The notes under the pieces are model-generated. The model saw only the letters and a program-made list of their open reading frames with translations, was not told the DNA's origin and ran no database searches. DNA of 23,451 bases, taken from assembly GCA_949289715.1 (NCBI GenBank), contig CASEPJ010000205.1, positions 1 to 23,451 on the forward strand. The letters run 5' to 3'. The DNA comes from an uncultured Clostridia bacterium. GTDB taxonomy: Bacteria; Bacillota; Clostridia; Christensenellales; CASEPJ01. Within the stretch, counting starts at the first letter, position 1; each line of letters begins with the position of its first letter. Shown piece after piece: positions 7,653-15,990 of this stretch. The position numbers and the translations under genes are program-made.

Positions 7653-8810
7653 ATGGAAAATTCCAAAAGAACAAAGATAATAGCCTGGATATTGATAGTT
7701 TGTTTAATTATGAGTTCTGCGGCAACATTGATTTTTTTGTATTCTCAAAAAAAGATAAGAGACAGCATATTAAACATCCCCGATAACGTCATCGCTGCAG
7801 ATCTTGTCAAAGGCAAAGAAATTTTAAACGATACGGGTTTTTCGGTTAGCCATTATTCCGATTTAACACAGATAAAAGAATACTTTAAACAAGAGCCAAA
7901 AGCTTATCCGTCGGAAATGGTAGTGGCGGAATATACGTCCAACGGTGCCGTGAATACTCTTTCCGTGTTTTATTCCTTTGCAACGAGCGTAGATTTACTC
8001 GAATTTTTGGAAACGGCCGATGTCAATGCCCAAACCACCTATATAAAAAACGGCAACAATTTATTATTGATGACGAATTATGATGCAGGTTGCCTTATAA
8101 TGTGTTCTCTTGTTGAAAAAGACGGGGTAGTATATGTTATTAAACCGGACAAAACTTTGGGAATCGTAGCATTTAAAAATCCTTCAGCCGATTTGATTTC
8201 GGAAAAGAGAGCCGCAGGTAAAAAAGTAACCTCCGTGGGCAGCTATGCAATTCCTTCAAACGTAAGTCGATTTAGCATAAATAAATTTATAGATACTCTT
8301 TATATAAATTCGTTTGCAGAGGCAAAACAATTAAACGCAATAGACGTCGTAACTTCAAACGAAATATTTTGTTCGAAAGACGGTATTTTATATAATGAAG
8401 ACAAAACTTCCCTATTAATATGTCCTGCCGGCAAGGAAGGAGAAGTAGAAATGGAAGGCAGCGTTATAAACATTGCTGATTATGCTTTTAGCGGTTGCGA
8501 TAAAATTACATCGGTAAATTTTTCCGACGCATTAAAAACAATCGGCAATTTGGCATTTTATAACTGTACCAACTTGACTTATTTGGAATTTAAAGAAAAT
8601 CTTTCGAATATCGGTACTATGGCGTTTTTCGGCTGCAAAAATCTTAATACGGTAAAATTTAATTCTATAACTCCTCCGCAAATTGATTCTGCGCAGCTGT
8701 TATTTTCCTCCGTTGACAATCTTAAAATAAAAGTGTTGCAGCAAGCTCTTCAAGCCTATAAGGAAAGTGAAAATTTCGATTTTTTCAAGGATATTTTAGA
8801 AGGAGTTTAA
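7653..8810 (+). CDS. Membrane-anchored BspA-like leucine-rich-repeat protein
   Basis: A 385-residue protein with a single N-terminal hydrophobic segment (about 9-30) after a basic stretch, so an exported domain anchored by an uncleaved signal helix. Residues about 31-240 match nothing I recognise. From about 255 the sequence enters a BspA/LRR_5 module: LYNEDKTSLLICPAG, then three repeats of the form I-x2-x-A-F-x-x-C-x-x-L (ADYAFSGCDKI, GNLAFYNCTNL, GTMAFFGCKNL), and a capping segment that ends in a typical LQAYKES. BspA-type repeats mediate adhesion in other bacteria; function here is inference. The start is ATG 7653, placed just after GAGGTGG (7644-7650); a TTG at 7641 overlaps that Shine-Dalgarno and is rejected. 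A hairpin terminator follows at 8836-8878. Confidence 0.75.
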   Translation: MENSKRTKIIAWILIVCLIMSSAATLIFLYSQKKIRDSILNIPDNVIAADLVKGKEILNDTGFSVSHYSDLTQIKEYFKQEPKAYPSEMVVAEYTSNGAVNTLSVFYSFATSVDLLEFLETADVNAQTTYIKNGNNLLLMTNYDAGCLIMCSLVEKDGVVYVIKPDKTLGIVAFKNPSADLISEKRAAGKKVTSVGSYAIPSNVSRFSINKFIDTLYINSFAEAKQLNAIDVVTSNEIFCSKDGILYNEDKTSLLICPAGKEGEVEMEGSVINIADYAFSGCDKITSVNFSDALKTIGNLAFYNCTNLTYLEFKENLSNIGTMAFFGCKNLNTVKFNSITPPQIDSAQLLFSSVDNLKIKVLQQALQAYKESENFDFFKDILEGV

Positions 8811-8835
8811 ATTACTACAATCAATTACCGAAATT

Positions 8836-8878
8836 AAAATTATGAAGTTATAACGCAATATAATTTCATAATTTTTTT
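8836..8878 (+). terminator. Terminator of the LRR gene
   Basis: Positions 8836-8852 pair with 8859-8875 (17 bp with one G-U pair) around ACGCAA, and a run of seven T (8872-8878) ends the structure. It begins 26 bp after the LRR stop codon. From 8879 to 9132 I see nothing I can name. Confidence 0.6.
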
Positions 8879-9132
8879 GTGCAGAAATTTATCGTAATAT
8901 GCAATAAGACATAATTTTTATTAAAAACAAATAAAATTATGTTTTATAACTGTTAATTTATAGCAATATTGTTACTATAGGTATTCGATATGAAATTTTA
9001 AAACTTTTTACTAATGCAATTAAAGATAAATTGCATTTCAAACGTCTTAAAACGCTTTAGTTTTTTTTAAAAAATTGATATCGATAAAATACATATTTTA
9101 TATTTAAATTAACAAATTTTTTTAAAAGGGTA

Positions 9133-9161
9133 TTGAAATTTCTTTTAAATTGTGATATAAT
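9133..9161 (+). promoter_or_regulatory. Promoter of the Ppx/GppA gene
   Basis: TTGAAA (9133-9138), a 17-bp spacer and a perfect TATAAT (9156-9161). The upstream A/T tract at 9114-9127 resembles the one at the EF-G2 promoter. Predicted start near 9168, about 50 nt before the start codon. Confidence 0.8.
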
Positions 9162-9220
9162 CGTCTAGAGTTAACAAAAAGACAGAAAAAAGTACACAAA
9201 ATTTACAGGAGTAAAGAGAT

Positions 9221-10735
9221 TTGGAAAAGATAGCGGTAATTGATTTAGGTTCGAATTCGGCAAGATTGGTGCTTGCAAATATTATGGACGGCGGGTATTT
9301 CGAAGTTTTTGACGAATGGAAAGAATCCGTAAGATTGGGACAAGATATGGAAAGGGACGGGTTTTTAAAACCCGCCAGAGTTTCCGAGGCCATTCGTACT
9401 TTAAAAATGTTTCGCCGTTTGTGCGATGTAAATAAAGTGGACAGAATTATCGCCGTTGCAACTGCGGCGGTGAGAAAGGCAAAAAATCAAAAATCTTTTT
9501 TGGACGAAGTGCAGATTACCTGCGGAATTAAATTTCAGGTGTTATCCGCCGAAGAAGAGGCAATAAAAATTTATCACGGCGTTATCAATTCATTGGATGT
9601 TCCAAAAGGCGTAATAGTTAATATAGGCGGCGGGACAACACAGCTTATACATTATAACAGAAGAAACATTTTGAATATGGAAATGCTGAATTTTGGTGCA
9701 TTGACCATATCCGAATTGTTTGACGACAGCTCATATTCTCCGCAGGAACAGTGTGATAAAATGGAAGAATTTTTCCGTATGGAACTTGCCCGTGTGGAAT
9801 GGTTAAAGGATGTTGAGCCCGATTATCAGTTTGTGGGTGTTGGAGGTTCTTTTAGAAACATAGGAAGAATAGTTAGAAAAATCAGCAATTATCCTCTCGA
9901 TATGGCTCATAATTTTAATATAAGCAAGGAAAGTTTTTTAGATATTTACGAAACCATAAGAAATCTCGACGTGGAAAAGAGAAAGAGAATAAAAGGGCTG
10001 TCTTCTGCCAGAGCGGACATTTTCGGCGGTGCCGTTGCAATGGTTAAAGCCTTTTTTGATTGTACGGAATTTAATAAAATGGTAATATCGGGAGCAGGTT
10101 TACGGGAAGGAATATTGTTTAATCACGCATTACCCTATACATTGGAAAAACCTATTTCCGATGTTTTGGGGCACAGTCTTGCAACGAAAGTTAAATATTT
10201 CGACGAAAATATACAACATGCCGACCATGTGTGCGATTTATCTATGCAATTATTCAAAAACCTTCGAGTGCTTCATAAATTGCCACGTTGTTATGTAAGA
10301 GTTTTAAGAACCGCTGCCGTTCTACATGACTCCGGCATTCGGCTCAAATTTTACGATCATCATAAACACAGCTGTTATTTTATATTAAATGCCAATATTT
10401 ACGGAATAAGCCATAAAGACATAGTTTTAGCGGCATTTGTGGCAAGTTGTGGAAAAAACGAAGATTTGAACTATAACGAAATTATGAAATATAAAGACTT
10501 AATTTCTGCCGAAGATGTCGAAGCGGTCAGAAGATTGGGAGTTATATTAAATATTGCCGAATGTTTGGACAGAAGTATGTCGGGTTTGGTAAAAAGTTTA
10601 AATTGCGACGTTTTGGGCGATTCGGTTATCATGAAGACCGAAACGACGGGAGATGCAACATTAGAGATTAACGACGCATTGTCTTGTTCTTCTCAGTTTA
10701 AAAAAATATATAAAAAGAATTTGGAAATTTTATAA
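9221..10735 (+). CDS. Ppx/GppA phosphatase with C-terminal HD domain
   Basis: A 504-residue protein of the exopolyphosphatase / pppGpp phosphohydrolase family. The ASKHA-fold catalytic half has the phosphate-1 loop VIDLGSNSARL (6-16), the catalytic-Glu region S-A-E-E-E-A (109-114; Glu112 or a neighbour) and the second phosphate loop N-I-G-G-G-T (134-139). The C-terminal half is HD-like, with L-H-D-S-G around His369-Asp370 and a further His-rich Y-D-H-H-K-H stretch. Family members remove terminal phosphate from polyphosphate or convert pppGpp to ppGpp in the cytosol; sequence alone does not decide between them. Start is TTG 9221, preceded by CAGGAGT (9206-9212) and a strong promoter. No ppk or relA is adjacent. 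rnpB begins 66 bp after the stop, so read-through from this promoter into rnpB is possible. Confidence 0.85.
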   Translation: MEKIAVIDLGSNSARLVLANIMDGGYFEVFDEWKESVRLGQDMERDGFLKPARVSEAIRTLKMFRRLCDVNKVDRIIAVATAAVRKAKNQKSFLDEVQITCGIKFQVLSAEEEAIKIYHGVINSLDVPKGVIVNIGGGTTQLIHYNRRNILNMEMLNFGALTISELFDDSSYSPQEQCDKMEEFFRMELARVEWLKDVEPDYQFVGVGGSFRNIGRIVRKISNYPLDMAHNFNISKESFLDIYETIRNLDVEKRKRIKGLSSARADIFGGAVAMVKAFFDCTEFNKMVISGAGLREGILFNHALPYTLEKPISDVLGHSLATKVKYFDENIQHADHVCDLSMQLFKNLRVLHKLPRCYVRVLRTAAVLHDSGIRLKFYDHHKHSCYFILNANIYGISHKDIVLAAFVASCGKNEDLNYNEIMKYKDLISAEDVEAVRRLGVILNIAECLDRSMSGLVKSLNCDVLGDSVIMKTETTGDATLEINDALSCSSQFKKIYKKNLEIL

Positions 10736-10738
10736 AAA

Positions 10739-10772
10739 TTTTATCGTACTCAATAAACAAAAAACGATAAAA
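10739..10772. repeat. Inverted repeat between ppx/gppA-like gene and rnpB
   Basis: TTTTATCGT (10739-10747) and ACGATAAAA (10764-10772) are perfect 9-bp arms with a 16-nt loop. There is no T-run after it, so it could be a poor terminator of the upstream gene or part of the rnpB promoter region, where I see no clear -35/-10 pair. Confidence 0.45.
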
Positions 10773-10801
10773 AGCGTAAACGTATTTTTCAATTAGTTAA
10801 A

Positions 10802-11138
10802 AACGAGCCAGCCGGACAGTCGCAGGAGGTAACTCTTCTGAGGAAAGTCCGAGCACCACAGGGCAGGATGCCGGCTAACGGCCGGTGAAGGCGACTTCAA
10901 GAAAAGTGCAACAGAGATATACCGCCGGACTTTTCCGGTAAGGGTGGAAAGGCGAGGTAAGAGCTCACCGGTCGCTATGGTAACATAGCGATTCTGTAAA
11001 CTCCATTCGGTGCAAGATAGGGGAATCGTATAAACGGCCCGTTTGCGGTTCCGATTATAATCGCTCGAGCTTGCGGGTAACCGTAAGCCTAGATAGATGA
11101 CTGTTCAAGACAGAACTCGGCTTATAGACTGGCTCGTT
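10802..11138 (+). ncRNA. rnpB: RNase P RNA, class A
   Basis: The catalytic RNA that cleaves 5' leaders from pre-tRNA. AACGAGCC at the 5' end pairs with GGCTCGTT at the 3' end (helix P1). The universal core is present: GAGGAAAGTCCGAGC (10840-10854) and the 3' half ACAGAACTCGGCTTATAGAC (11110-11129), which together form P4 and flanking strands. ACAGAGATATACCGCC (10910-10925) and the GGTAAGAGCTCACCG segment are features of class A (ancestral) RNA, the type found in most Clostridia, unlike the class B RNA of Bacillus. The length of about 337 nt is within the normal range. A strong terminator follows at once. Ends are set by P1 pairing; the mature ends may differ by a few bases. Confidence 0.95.
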
Positions 11139-11145
11139 AAACGTG

Positions 11146-11182
11146 CGGATACCAAGGTAACTACTTCGGTGTCCGTTTTTTT
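11146..11182 (+). terminator. Intrinsic terminator of rnpB
   Basis: CGGATACC (11146-11153) pairs with GGTGTCCG (11168-11175), one G-U pair, and is followed directly by seven T (11176-11182). It starts 7 bp after the RNase P RNA. Confidence 0.85.
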
Positions 11183-11388
11183 ATTTTAATGTTTATCGAA
11201 ATTGATTAATCAATAAAAAATTGCAAGATATAATAAAAGATTTAGTAATTATAGAAATATTGTATTATAATTTTAAATTTATTGAAAAATTAAATGCGTA
11301 ATATAAGGTAAAACATTCATTTAATATTAATAAATCGGGCAAAAAAGCCGTTAAATACAAACAATTTAAGTTTTAAGGAAAATTTTAC

Positions 11389-11416
11389 TTGCATTTTATT
11401 TAATTTATGTTACAAT
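11389..11416 (+). promoter_or_regulatory. Candidate promoter of the acyltransferase gene
   Basis: TTGCAT (11389-11394) and TACAAT (11411-11416) with a 16-bp spacer, giving a leader of about 85 nt. The remainder of the rnpB-acyltransferase gap (11183-11388) is AT-rich with no gene. Confidence 0.5.
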
Positions 11417-11506
11417 TTAAGCGGACGGATTGATTGCTGAATTTATTTTTTTGTAATTATTGTATTGTCAGCGGCAGTTTGTTTAGTCTATATACAGGAG
11501 AAAAAT

Positions 11507-12364
11507 ATGTTCGGAAAAAGAAGCGACGGCAAAAAAATAAAAAACATAGAGCCGTACACAAAAATTATGCCGCATCTAATGAACAAACGGTGCGACGCAC
11601 AAAATTTTTATAAAATGCCCGTTAACTGTGAAGGAATGGATAAATTCATCGACGAGCAAAGAGCATTAGGCGAAAGTTATAATTATTTTCACATCACGGT
11701 GGCAGCATTCGTAAGATTGTTTGCGCAAAGACCGCAACTTAACAGGTTTATAATGAACGGCAGAATTTTCAAAAGGAATAAAATAATGATTTCCTTTGCG
11801 GTCAAAAAGAAATTGTCCGACGACGCAATTGATACTACTATAAAACTTGAGTTCGACGGGACCGAATCCATTGCTGAAGTTAAGGAAAAAATGGATAATG
11901 CAATAAAAGCGAACGCAACGTTGAGCGCAAACAATAAAACCGATAAAACCGCTAAAATGTTAACAAATATGCCAAACTGTTTAATAAAAATGGTGGTCGG
12001 GTTAATAAAGTTTATGGATAAGCACGGTATGTGTCCCAAGGCAATATTAAACGCAAGTCCCTTTCATACCAGCGGTTTCGTAACAAATTTAAAATCCATA
12101 AAAGCAAATTACATATATCATCATCTTTACGATTTCGGTACAACCAGTATTTTTATAGCTATGGGCAAAGAAAAGTACGAACCTGTGGTTAATTTCGATA
12201 AAGAAATTGTCCCGGCGAAAATAATGCAGTTAGGCATAGTAACGGACGAAAGATTTTGCGATGGATTTTATTATGTAAAAAGTATGCGTCTTTTCGAAAC
12301 GTTTTTTAACGATCCTTCTATACTTTTAACCAAACTCGATGCAAAAGTCGAAGACGTTGATTAA
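11507..12364 (+). CDS. Stand-alone E2/CAT-like acyltransferase
   Basis: A 285-residue protein resembling only the catalytic domain of 2-oxoacid dehydrogenase E2 subunits and chloramphenicol acetyltransferase. There is no lipoyl domain, no subunit-binding domain and no Ala/Pro linker. Supporting segments are F-H-I-T-V-A-A-F-V-R (about 60-70), N-A-S-P-F-H-T-S-G-F (about 180-190) and the C-terminal D-E-R-F-C-D-G-F-Y (247-255), which aligns with DHRxxDG of E2 and HHAVCDGFH of CAT. The catalytic His is Glu248 here. Small acyltransferases of this kind occur without E1/E3 genes in Clostridia and their substrates are unknown; none of the E1/E3 genes is in the window. Start is ATG 11507 after CAGGAG (11495-11500); an in-frame TTG at 11465 lacks a ribosome binding site. 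Confidence 0.7.
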   Translation: MFGKRSDGKKIKNIEPYTKIMPHLMNKRCDAQNFYKMPVNCEGMDKFIDEQRALGESYNYFHITVAAFVRLFAQRPQLNRFIMNGRIFKRNKIMISFAVKKKLSDDAIDTTIKLEFDGTESIAEVKEKMDNAIKANATLSANNKTDKTAKMLTNMPNCLIKMVVGLIKFMDKHGMCPKAILNASPFHTSGFVTNLKSIKANYIYHHLYDFGTTSIFIAMGKEKYEPVVNFDKEIVPAKIMQLGIVTDERFCDGFYYVKSMRLFETFFNDPSILLTKLDAKVEDVD

Positions 12365-12482
12365 GAAAAAAGGTTTTGACAGAATTAAAATGCTTGTTAA
12401 ATTAGATAATTTAATAAATTATTTTAAGTCGTTAATTATATTAAAATAGAATAAACTTTGAAAGAGAAAGGCTATGGTTTTA

Positions 12483-12527
12483 AATATCCCCCGATTTAAA
12501 AATTAAATTTTTAAATCGGGGGATATT
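12483..12527. repeat. Perfect 20-bp inverted repeat
   Basis: Arms 12483-12502 and 12508-12527 are exact complements around TTAAA; the outer part is AATATCCCCCGATTT. It lies 118 bp after the acyltransferase stop. The C5/G5 block is exceptional in this AT-rich gap. There is no T-run on either side, so it is not a standard terminator. Promoter-like pairs face into it from both sides: TTGAAA (12458-12463) with TAAATA (12481-12486) on plus, and TTGATA (complement of 12546-12551) with TAATAT (complement of 12523-12528) on minus, both with 17-bp spacers. Confidence 0.85.
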
Positions 12528-12732
12528 AAATATGAAAAAGCACTTTATCAAATAAGTAAATATAATAAACAAACGCTAATAACCTTTTAATTTTTTTAAT
12601 GAAAAATTTATAAAGGCATAAATAAATAGATTTTAAAAAATTATCAAAAGGTTAAAAATACGTTATTAAACAACTTAAAATTTTAATTAACATATACAAT
12701 TTTCTGTTGCTTATACATTTTATTTATTTTTC

Positions 12733-12761
12733 TTGAAAAGCAATCTATTGGATATTGTAAT
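12733..12761 (+). promoter_or_regulatory. Candidate promoter of addBA
   Basis: TTGAAA (12733-12738) and TGTAAT (12756-12761) with a 17-bp spacer. TTGTAA (12755-12760) with TAAAAT (12778-12783), also 17 bp, is an alternative. Apart from these and the 20-bp inverted repeat, the gap 12365-12828 holds nothing I recognise. Confidence 0.4.
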
Positions 12762-12828
12762 TAAAGAGATAATATGTTAAAATAAAATAGCCCATAAATA
12801 AAAAAATAATATTACAATAAGGAAAAAT

Positions 12829-15800
12829 ATGGATATTATCGTTTGCAAAACATTTGACCAAACCACTAAAGAAGCAATAAAACTTTTAAAAGAACGTTTG
12901 CTTTTTAACAATAAACACGTTTTTATCGTTCCCGACAGTTTTACTTTAAACCTCGAAAGATATATTATGGAAAGTTTATCGTTAACGTCTACATTCAATA
13001 TTGAAGTTACCACATTTAAAAGACTGCAATCAAAATTGGGGGATTCGTCTAAAATTTCTTTAAGTAAAGCGGGGTTGGTTATGCTTTTGGGAAAACTTGC
13101 TGACGAAGAATTTTTCGGAGCGAGTGCAAAAAGAAAGGGTTTTGCCGAAAAGATGTATGAAACGATAGCTCAGTTAAAAAGTTCGGATGTGCCGCCGGAA
13201 AAACTTGAAATAATGCCTTCGGAAGAATTGCTGAAATTAAAAATAAACGGAATAAAAAAAATATATTATTTATACCGCAGCGAAATGCAGAAAAAGAATT
13301 TTACCGATGCAGGAGATAAATACGAGGATTTGATATCGGCAATTAAAACATGCAATTATTTTTCCGATAAAAACGTCTATTTACTGCAATTTAACAACTA
13401 TACTCCGCAAATGATGAAAATTATTAAAATACTTGCAGAGACTGCTCTTTCTTTAACTATCGGAACGGTGGAGGGAGAAAATTATGTATATAACGAAAAT
13501 TTTGCAGGGAAAATAGCAGATTTATGTAAAAATATACTTCCGGTAAACATCATACGCCCGCAATGCGATTTATACGGTTTTAAAAAAGCACTTGCAGAAA
13601 ACGTATATAATAAAACTAAAAATTTATGTGTTGTAAATGACGATGAAATTACGATATTCGAGGCCGAATCTTTGGAAAACGAAGCGGAATGTGTAGCTTC
13701 TAAAATACGTTTATATGCCGCTCGCAAGGAAAGATACGGCGATTTTGCCGTGGTTCTTCCCGACGAATCATATATTCCTTTAATCTGCAGTGTATTTTCT
13801 CGGTTCGATATTCCTTTTTATGCCGAAGAAAAAATCGTTTTGGATTCGCATCCTCTGTGCCGTTTTATTATTTCTGCGCTTTCTGTCGTGGTGAATAATT
13901 TTAAAAGAGAGTATGTATTTGACTTTATATCCAACTATTTTTTCGGTGATTTTGACAGAGGCGCTTTTATCAACATTGCAAAATCCAACGGAACCGATTA
14001 CGGCAATTTTAAAAATCCGTTTATCTTTGTTAGAGGAGAAAAAACGATAGAAGCGGAAGATGTAAGAAAACGTATGTTGTATTTGCTAAAAGATTTAGCC
14101 GAAAAAAAATCTATTTCGTCGGAGGATATTATAGACTTTTTAAAAAAAGCGGAAGTCGGAAAAAGGATGAAAGAGTATATTGCGGAATGTGAAAAATATT
14201 ATAATGCCACTAAAGACAGCCGCTACGACCGAGAGAAAGAGTTTTCCGCCAAAGTACAAGAAAAAATAGAAAATATTTTAAAAGAAGCATCGTTAATAGC
14301 GCAAGAAGAGTCTCCGCAAAATTTTTTGGATATGTTAATAAACGGATTCCGCTCGGAGAGCGTATCCTTAGTGCCCCTTTATTCCGACTGTGTATTTATA
14401 GGCAATACCGACCAATGTAAATATCTGTTTCCCAAACGATTATTTATTTTGGGGGTTAACGACAAAATTTTTCCTTATGTCAAAAACGATTGCGGCGTAA
14501 TAACGGACAGCGACCTTAAAGCCCTCGAAAAATTAAATGTAATGATTGAACCTCAGATAAAAACGGTTAATATGAGAGAGAAGCTGAATGCTTTGCTCCT
14601 CCTTTTAAAACCCGAAAAATCTTTATTTTTAAGTTATTCGGTAAATAAAGCTCCCGCTCATATCATAGGGGATATTGTATCGAATATACAAGACAACAAC
14701 AAACAATTTTTAAACGTAAAATTCAAAAAGGAAGAAACAGACCCGGAAGAATTTGCCGCCACATTAGGGGCTGCGGACAACGCTTATATGAAAATTGCCT
14801 ATGTTAAAAATTTCGGAACAGACGAAAACAAATATTTTTATAAACTTGCCGCAAACATAGCAAAAAAAGATATAGAAAAAAAATATTATTTGCAACAAAT
14901 CGATACAAAAAATTTATATTTTAGAAAAAATACAACTTCCGTATCGCAAATAGAAAGATTTTGCAACTGTCCTTACTCTCATTTCTTGAGATACGGAATG
15001 GAATTAGAGCCTTTAGCCGATGCCGAAATGAAGAGTTTGGACAAGGGTAATTTCATTCACGGAGTTTTGGAAACGGTTTTTAATAATATAAAAAACAATT
15101 TTAATCTTACGTTAGAAGAATTCGAAGAAAAGGTTAAAGAAGCAATAGAAACAGAAAAACAAAAGGAGGAATTTATCCGATTTTTGAACAACGAAAAAAG
15201 CAAAAAGATTTTATATAAAATAGCGGGGGAATGTATTTATATTTCAGTTAACGCATTTAAGCAACTTAAGGCGGGAGATTTTAAAGTCAAAAGCTGCGAA
15301 GAAAAATTCAATTTGGATTTAGGTTTAAAAACCGACAACCGCAGTTTGATTTTTACAGGGAAAATTGACCGTACAGACTCGTGCGGAGATTATATAAGGG
15401 TTATAGATTATAAATCGGGCAATAGAAAATTGGAAATTTCAAAAATTGCCGCAGGTTTGACTTTACAGCTACCTTTATATTTAATGTATGCTTGTGAGGG
15501 CAAACGCCCCGCTGGTGCATATTATTTAAAATGCGACGATAAAATTATCGAAAAGGACAACGCAAAAGCCGATGAGGAAGATATCGACGAAAAGTCTAAA
15601 GATCACAGATTAAACGGAATTACCAACAATGACCCGATAGTTTTAAAAATTACCGACAGAGAACTGTATAACAATCAGTACGGAAACAGTAAAGTCGCTA
15701 ATTTGAAATTGAAAAAAGGCAGTACGTTCCAGGAAATTCAATACACTGCAAATTCTCTCGTTTTAAGTGAAAACGATTTTAACATATTGTTTTCCTTTAT

Positions 15801-15990
15801 AAAACATAAAATTATTGAATGTTTTAAAAGCATAAAAGAAGGCGATATAAGAAAAATGCCTTACGAGGGGAATTGCCGCTTTTGCGATTATAAAGATATT
15901 TGTACTTTTGAAGAGGAAGGCGGAAATGAACTTAAACTCGAAAAGATATCCTTGGAAGATTTGCTTGCGAAAGAGGTGAAAGAAATATGA
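12829..15990 (+). CDS. addB: ATP-dependent helicase/nuclease subunit B (AddB/RexB)
   Basis: A 1053-residue AddB-like subunit of the AddAB double-strand-break repair machine, which resects DNA ends and responds to Chi-like sites for RecA loading. The N-terminus aligns with AddB (F-I-V-P-D-S-F-T-L-N-L-E-R-Y, 33-46), but the P-loop GRxGSGK(S/T) usually found near residues 8-15 is absent. An in-frame stop at 12799-12801 excludes a longer N-terminus. The C-terminal RecB-type nuclease is intact: Asp860-Tyr861-Lys862 and a 4Fe-4S set of Cys714 plus Cys1016, Cys1019 and Cys1025 (C-x2-C-x5-C). The start ATG 12829 follows AAGGA (12819-12823). The stop overlaps the addA start by 4 bp (ATGA), indicating translational coupling. 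It could be classed as RexB type, which also tends to lack the motif. Confidence 0.9.
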   Translation: MDIIVCKTFDQTTKEAIKLLKERLLFNNKHVFIVPDSFTLNLERYIMESLSLTSTFNIEVTTFKRLQSKLGDSSKISLSKAGLVMLLGKLADEEFFGASAKRKGFAEKMYETIAQLKSSDVPPEKLEIMPSEELLKLKINGIKKIYYLYRSEMQKKNFTDAGDKYEDLISAIKTCNYFSDKNVYLLQFNNYTPQMMKIIKILAETALSLTIGTVEGENYVYNENFAGKIADLCKNILPVNIIRPQCDLYGFKKALAENVYNKTKNLCVVNDDEITIFEAESLENEAECVASKIRLYAARKERYGDFAVVLPDESYIPLICSVFSRFDIPFYAEEKIVLDSHPLCRFIISALSVVVNNFKREYVFDFISNYFFGDFDRGAFINIAKSNGTDYGNFKNPFIFVRGEKTIEAEDVRKRMLYLLKDLAEKKSISSEDIIDFLKKAEVGKRMKEYIAECEKYYNATKDSRYDREKEFSAKVQEKIENILKEASLIAQEESPQNFLDMLINGFRSESVSLVPLYSDCVFIGNTDQCKYLFPKRLFILGVNDKIFPYVKNDCGVITDSDLKALEKLNVMIEPQIKTVNMREKLNALLLLLKPEKSLFLSYSVNKAPAHIIGDIVSNIQDNNKQFLNVKFKKEETDPEEFAATLGAADNAYMKIAYVKNFGTDENKYFYKLAANIAKKDIEKKYYLQQIDTKNLYFRKNTTSVSQIERFCNCPYSHFLRYGMELEPLADAEMKSLDKGNFIHGVLETVFNNIKNNFNLTLEEFEEKVKEAIETEKQKEEFIRFLNNEKSKKILYKIAGECIYISVNAFKQLKAGDFKVKSCEEKFNLDLGLKTDNRSLIFTGKIDRTDSCGDYIRVIDYKSGNRKLEISKIAAGLTLQLPLYLMYACEGKRPAGAYYLKCDDKIIEKDNAKADEEDIDEKSKDHRLNGITNNDPIVLKITDRELYNNQYGNSKVANLKLKKGSTFQEIQYTANSLVLSENDFNILFSFIKHKIIECFKSIKEGDIRKMPYEGNCRFCDYKDICTFEEEGGNELKLEKISLEDLLAKEVKEI

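Noticed and set aside
12483..12527. Calling the 20-bp inverted repeat a standard intrinsic terminator
   Set aside because: The G5 block is followed by ATATTAAAT and not by a T-run on plus, and the minus side also lacks one; it is kept as an inverted repeat of unknown role.
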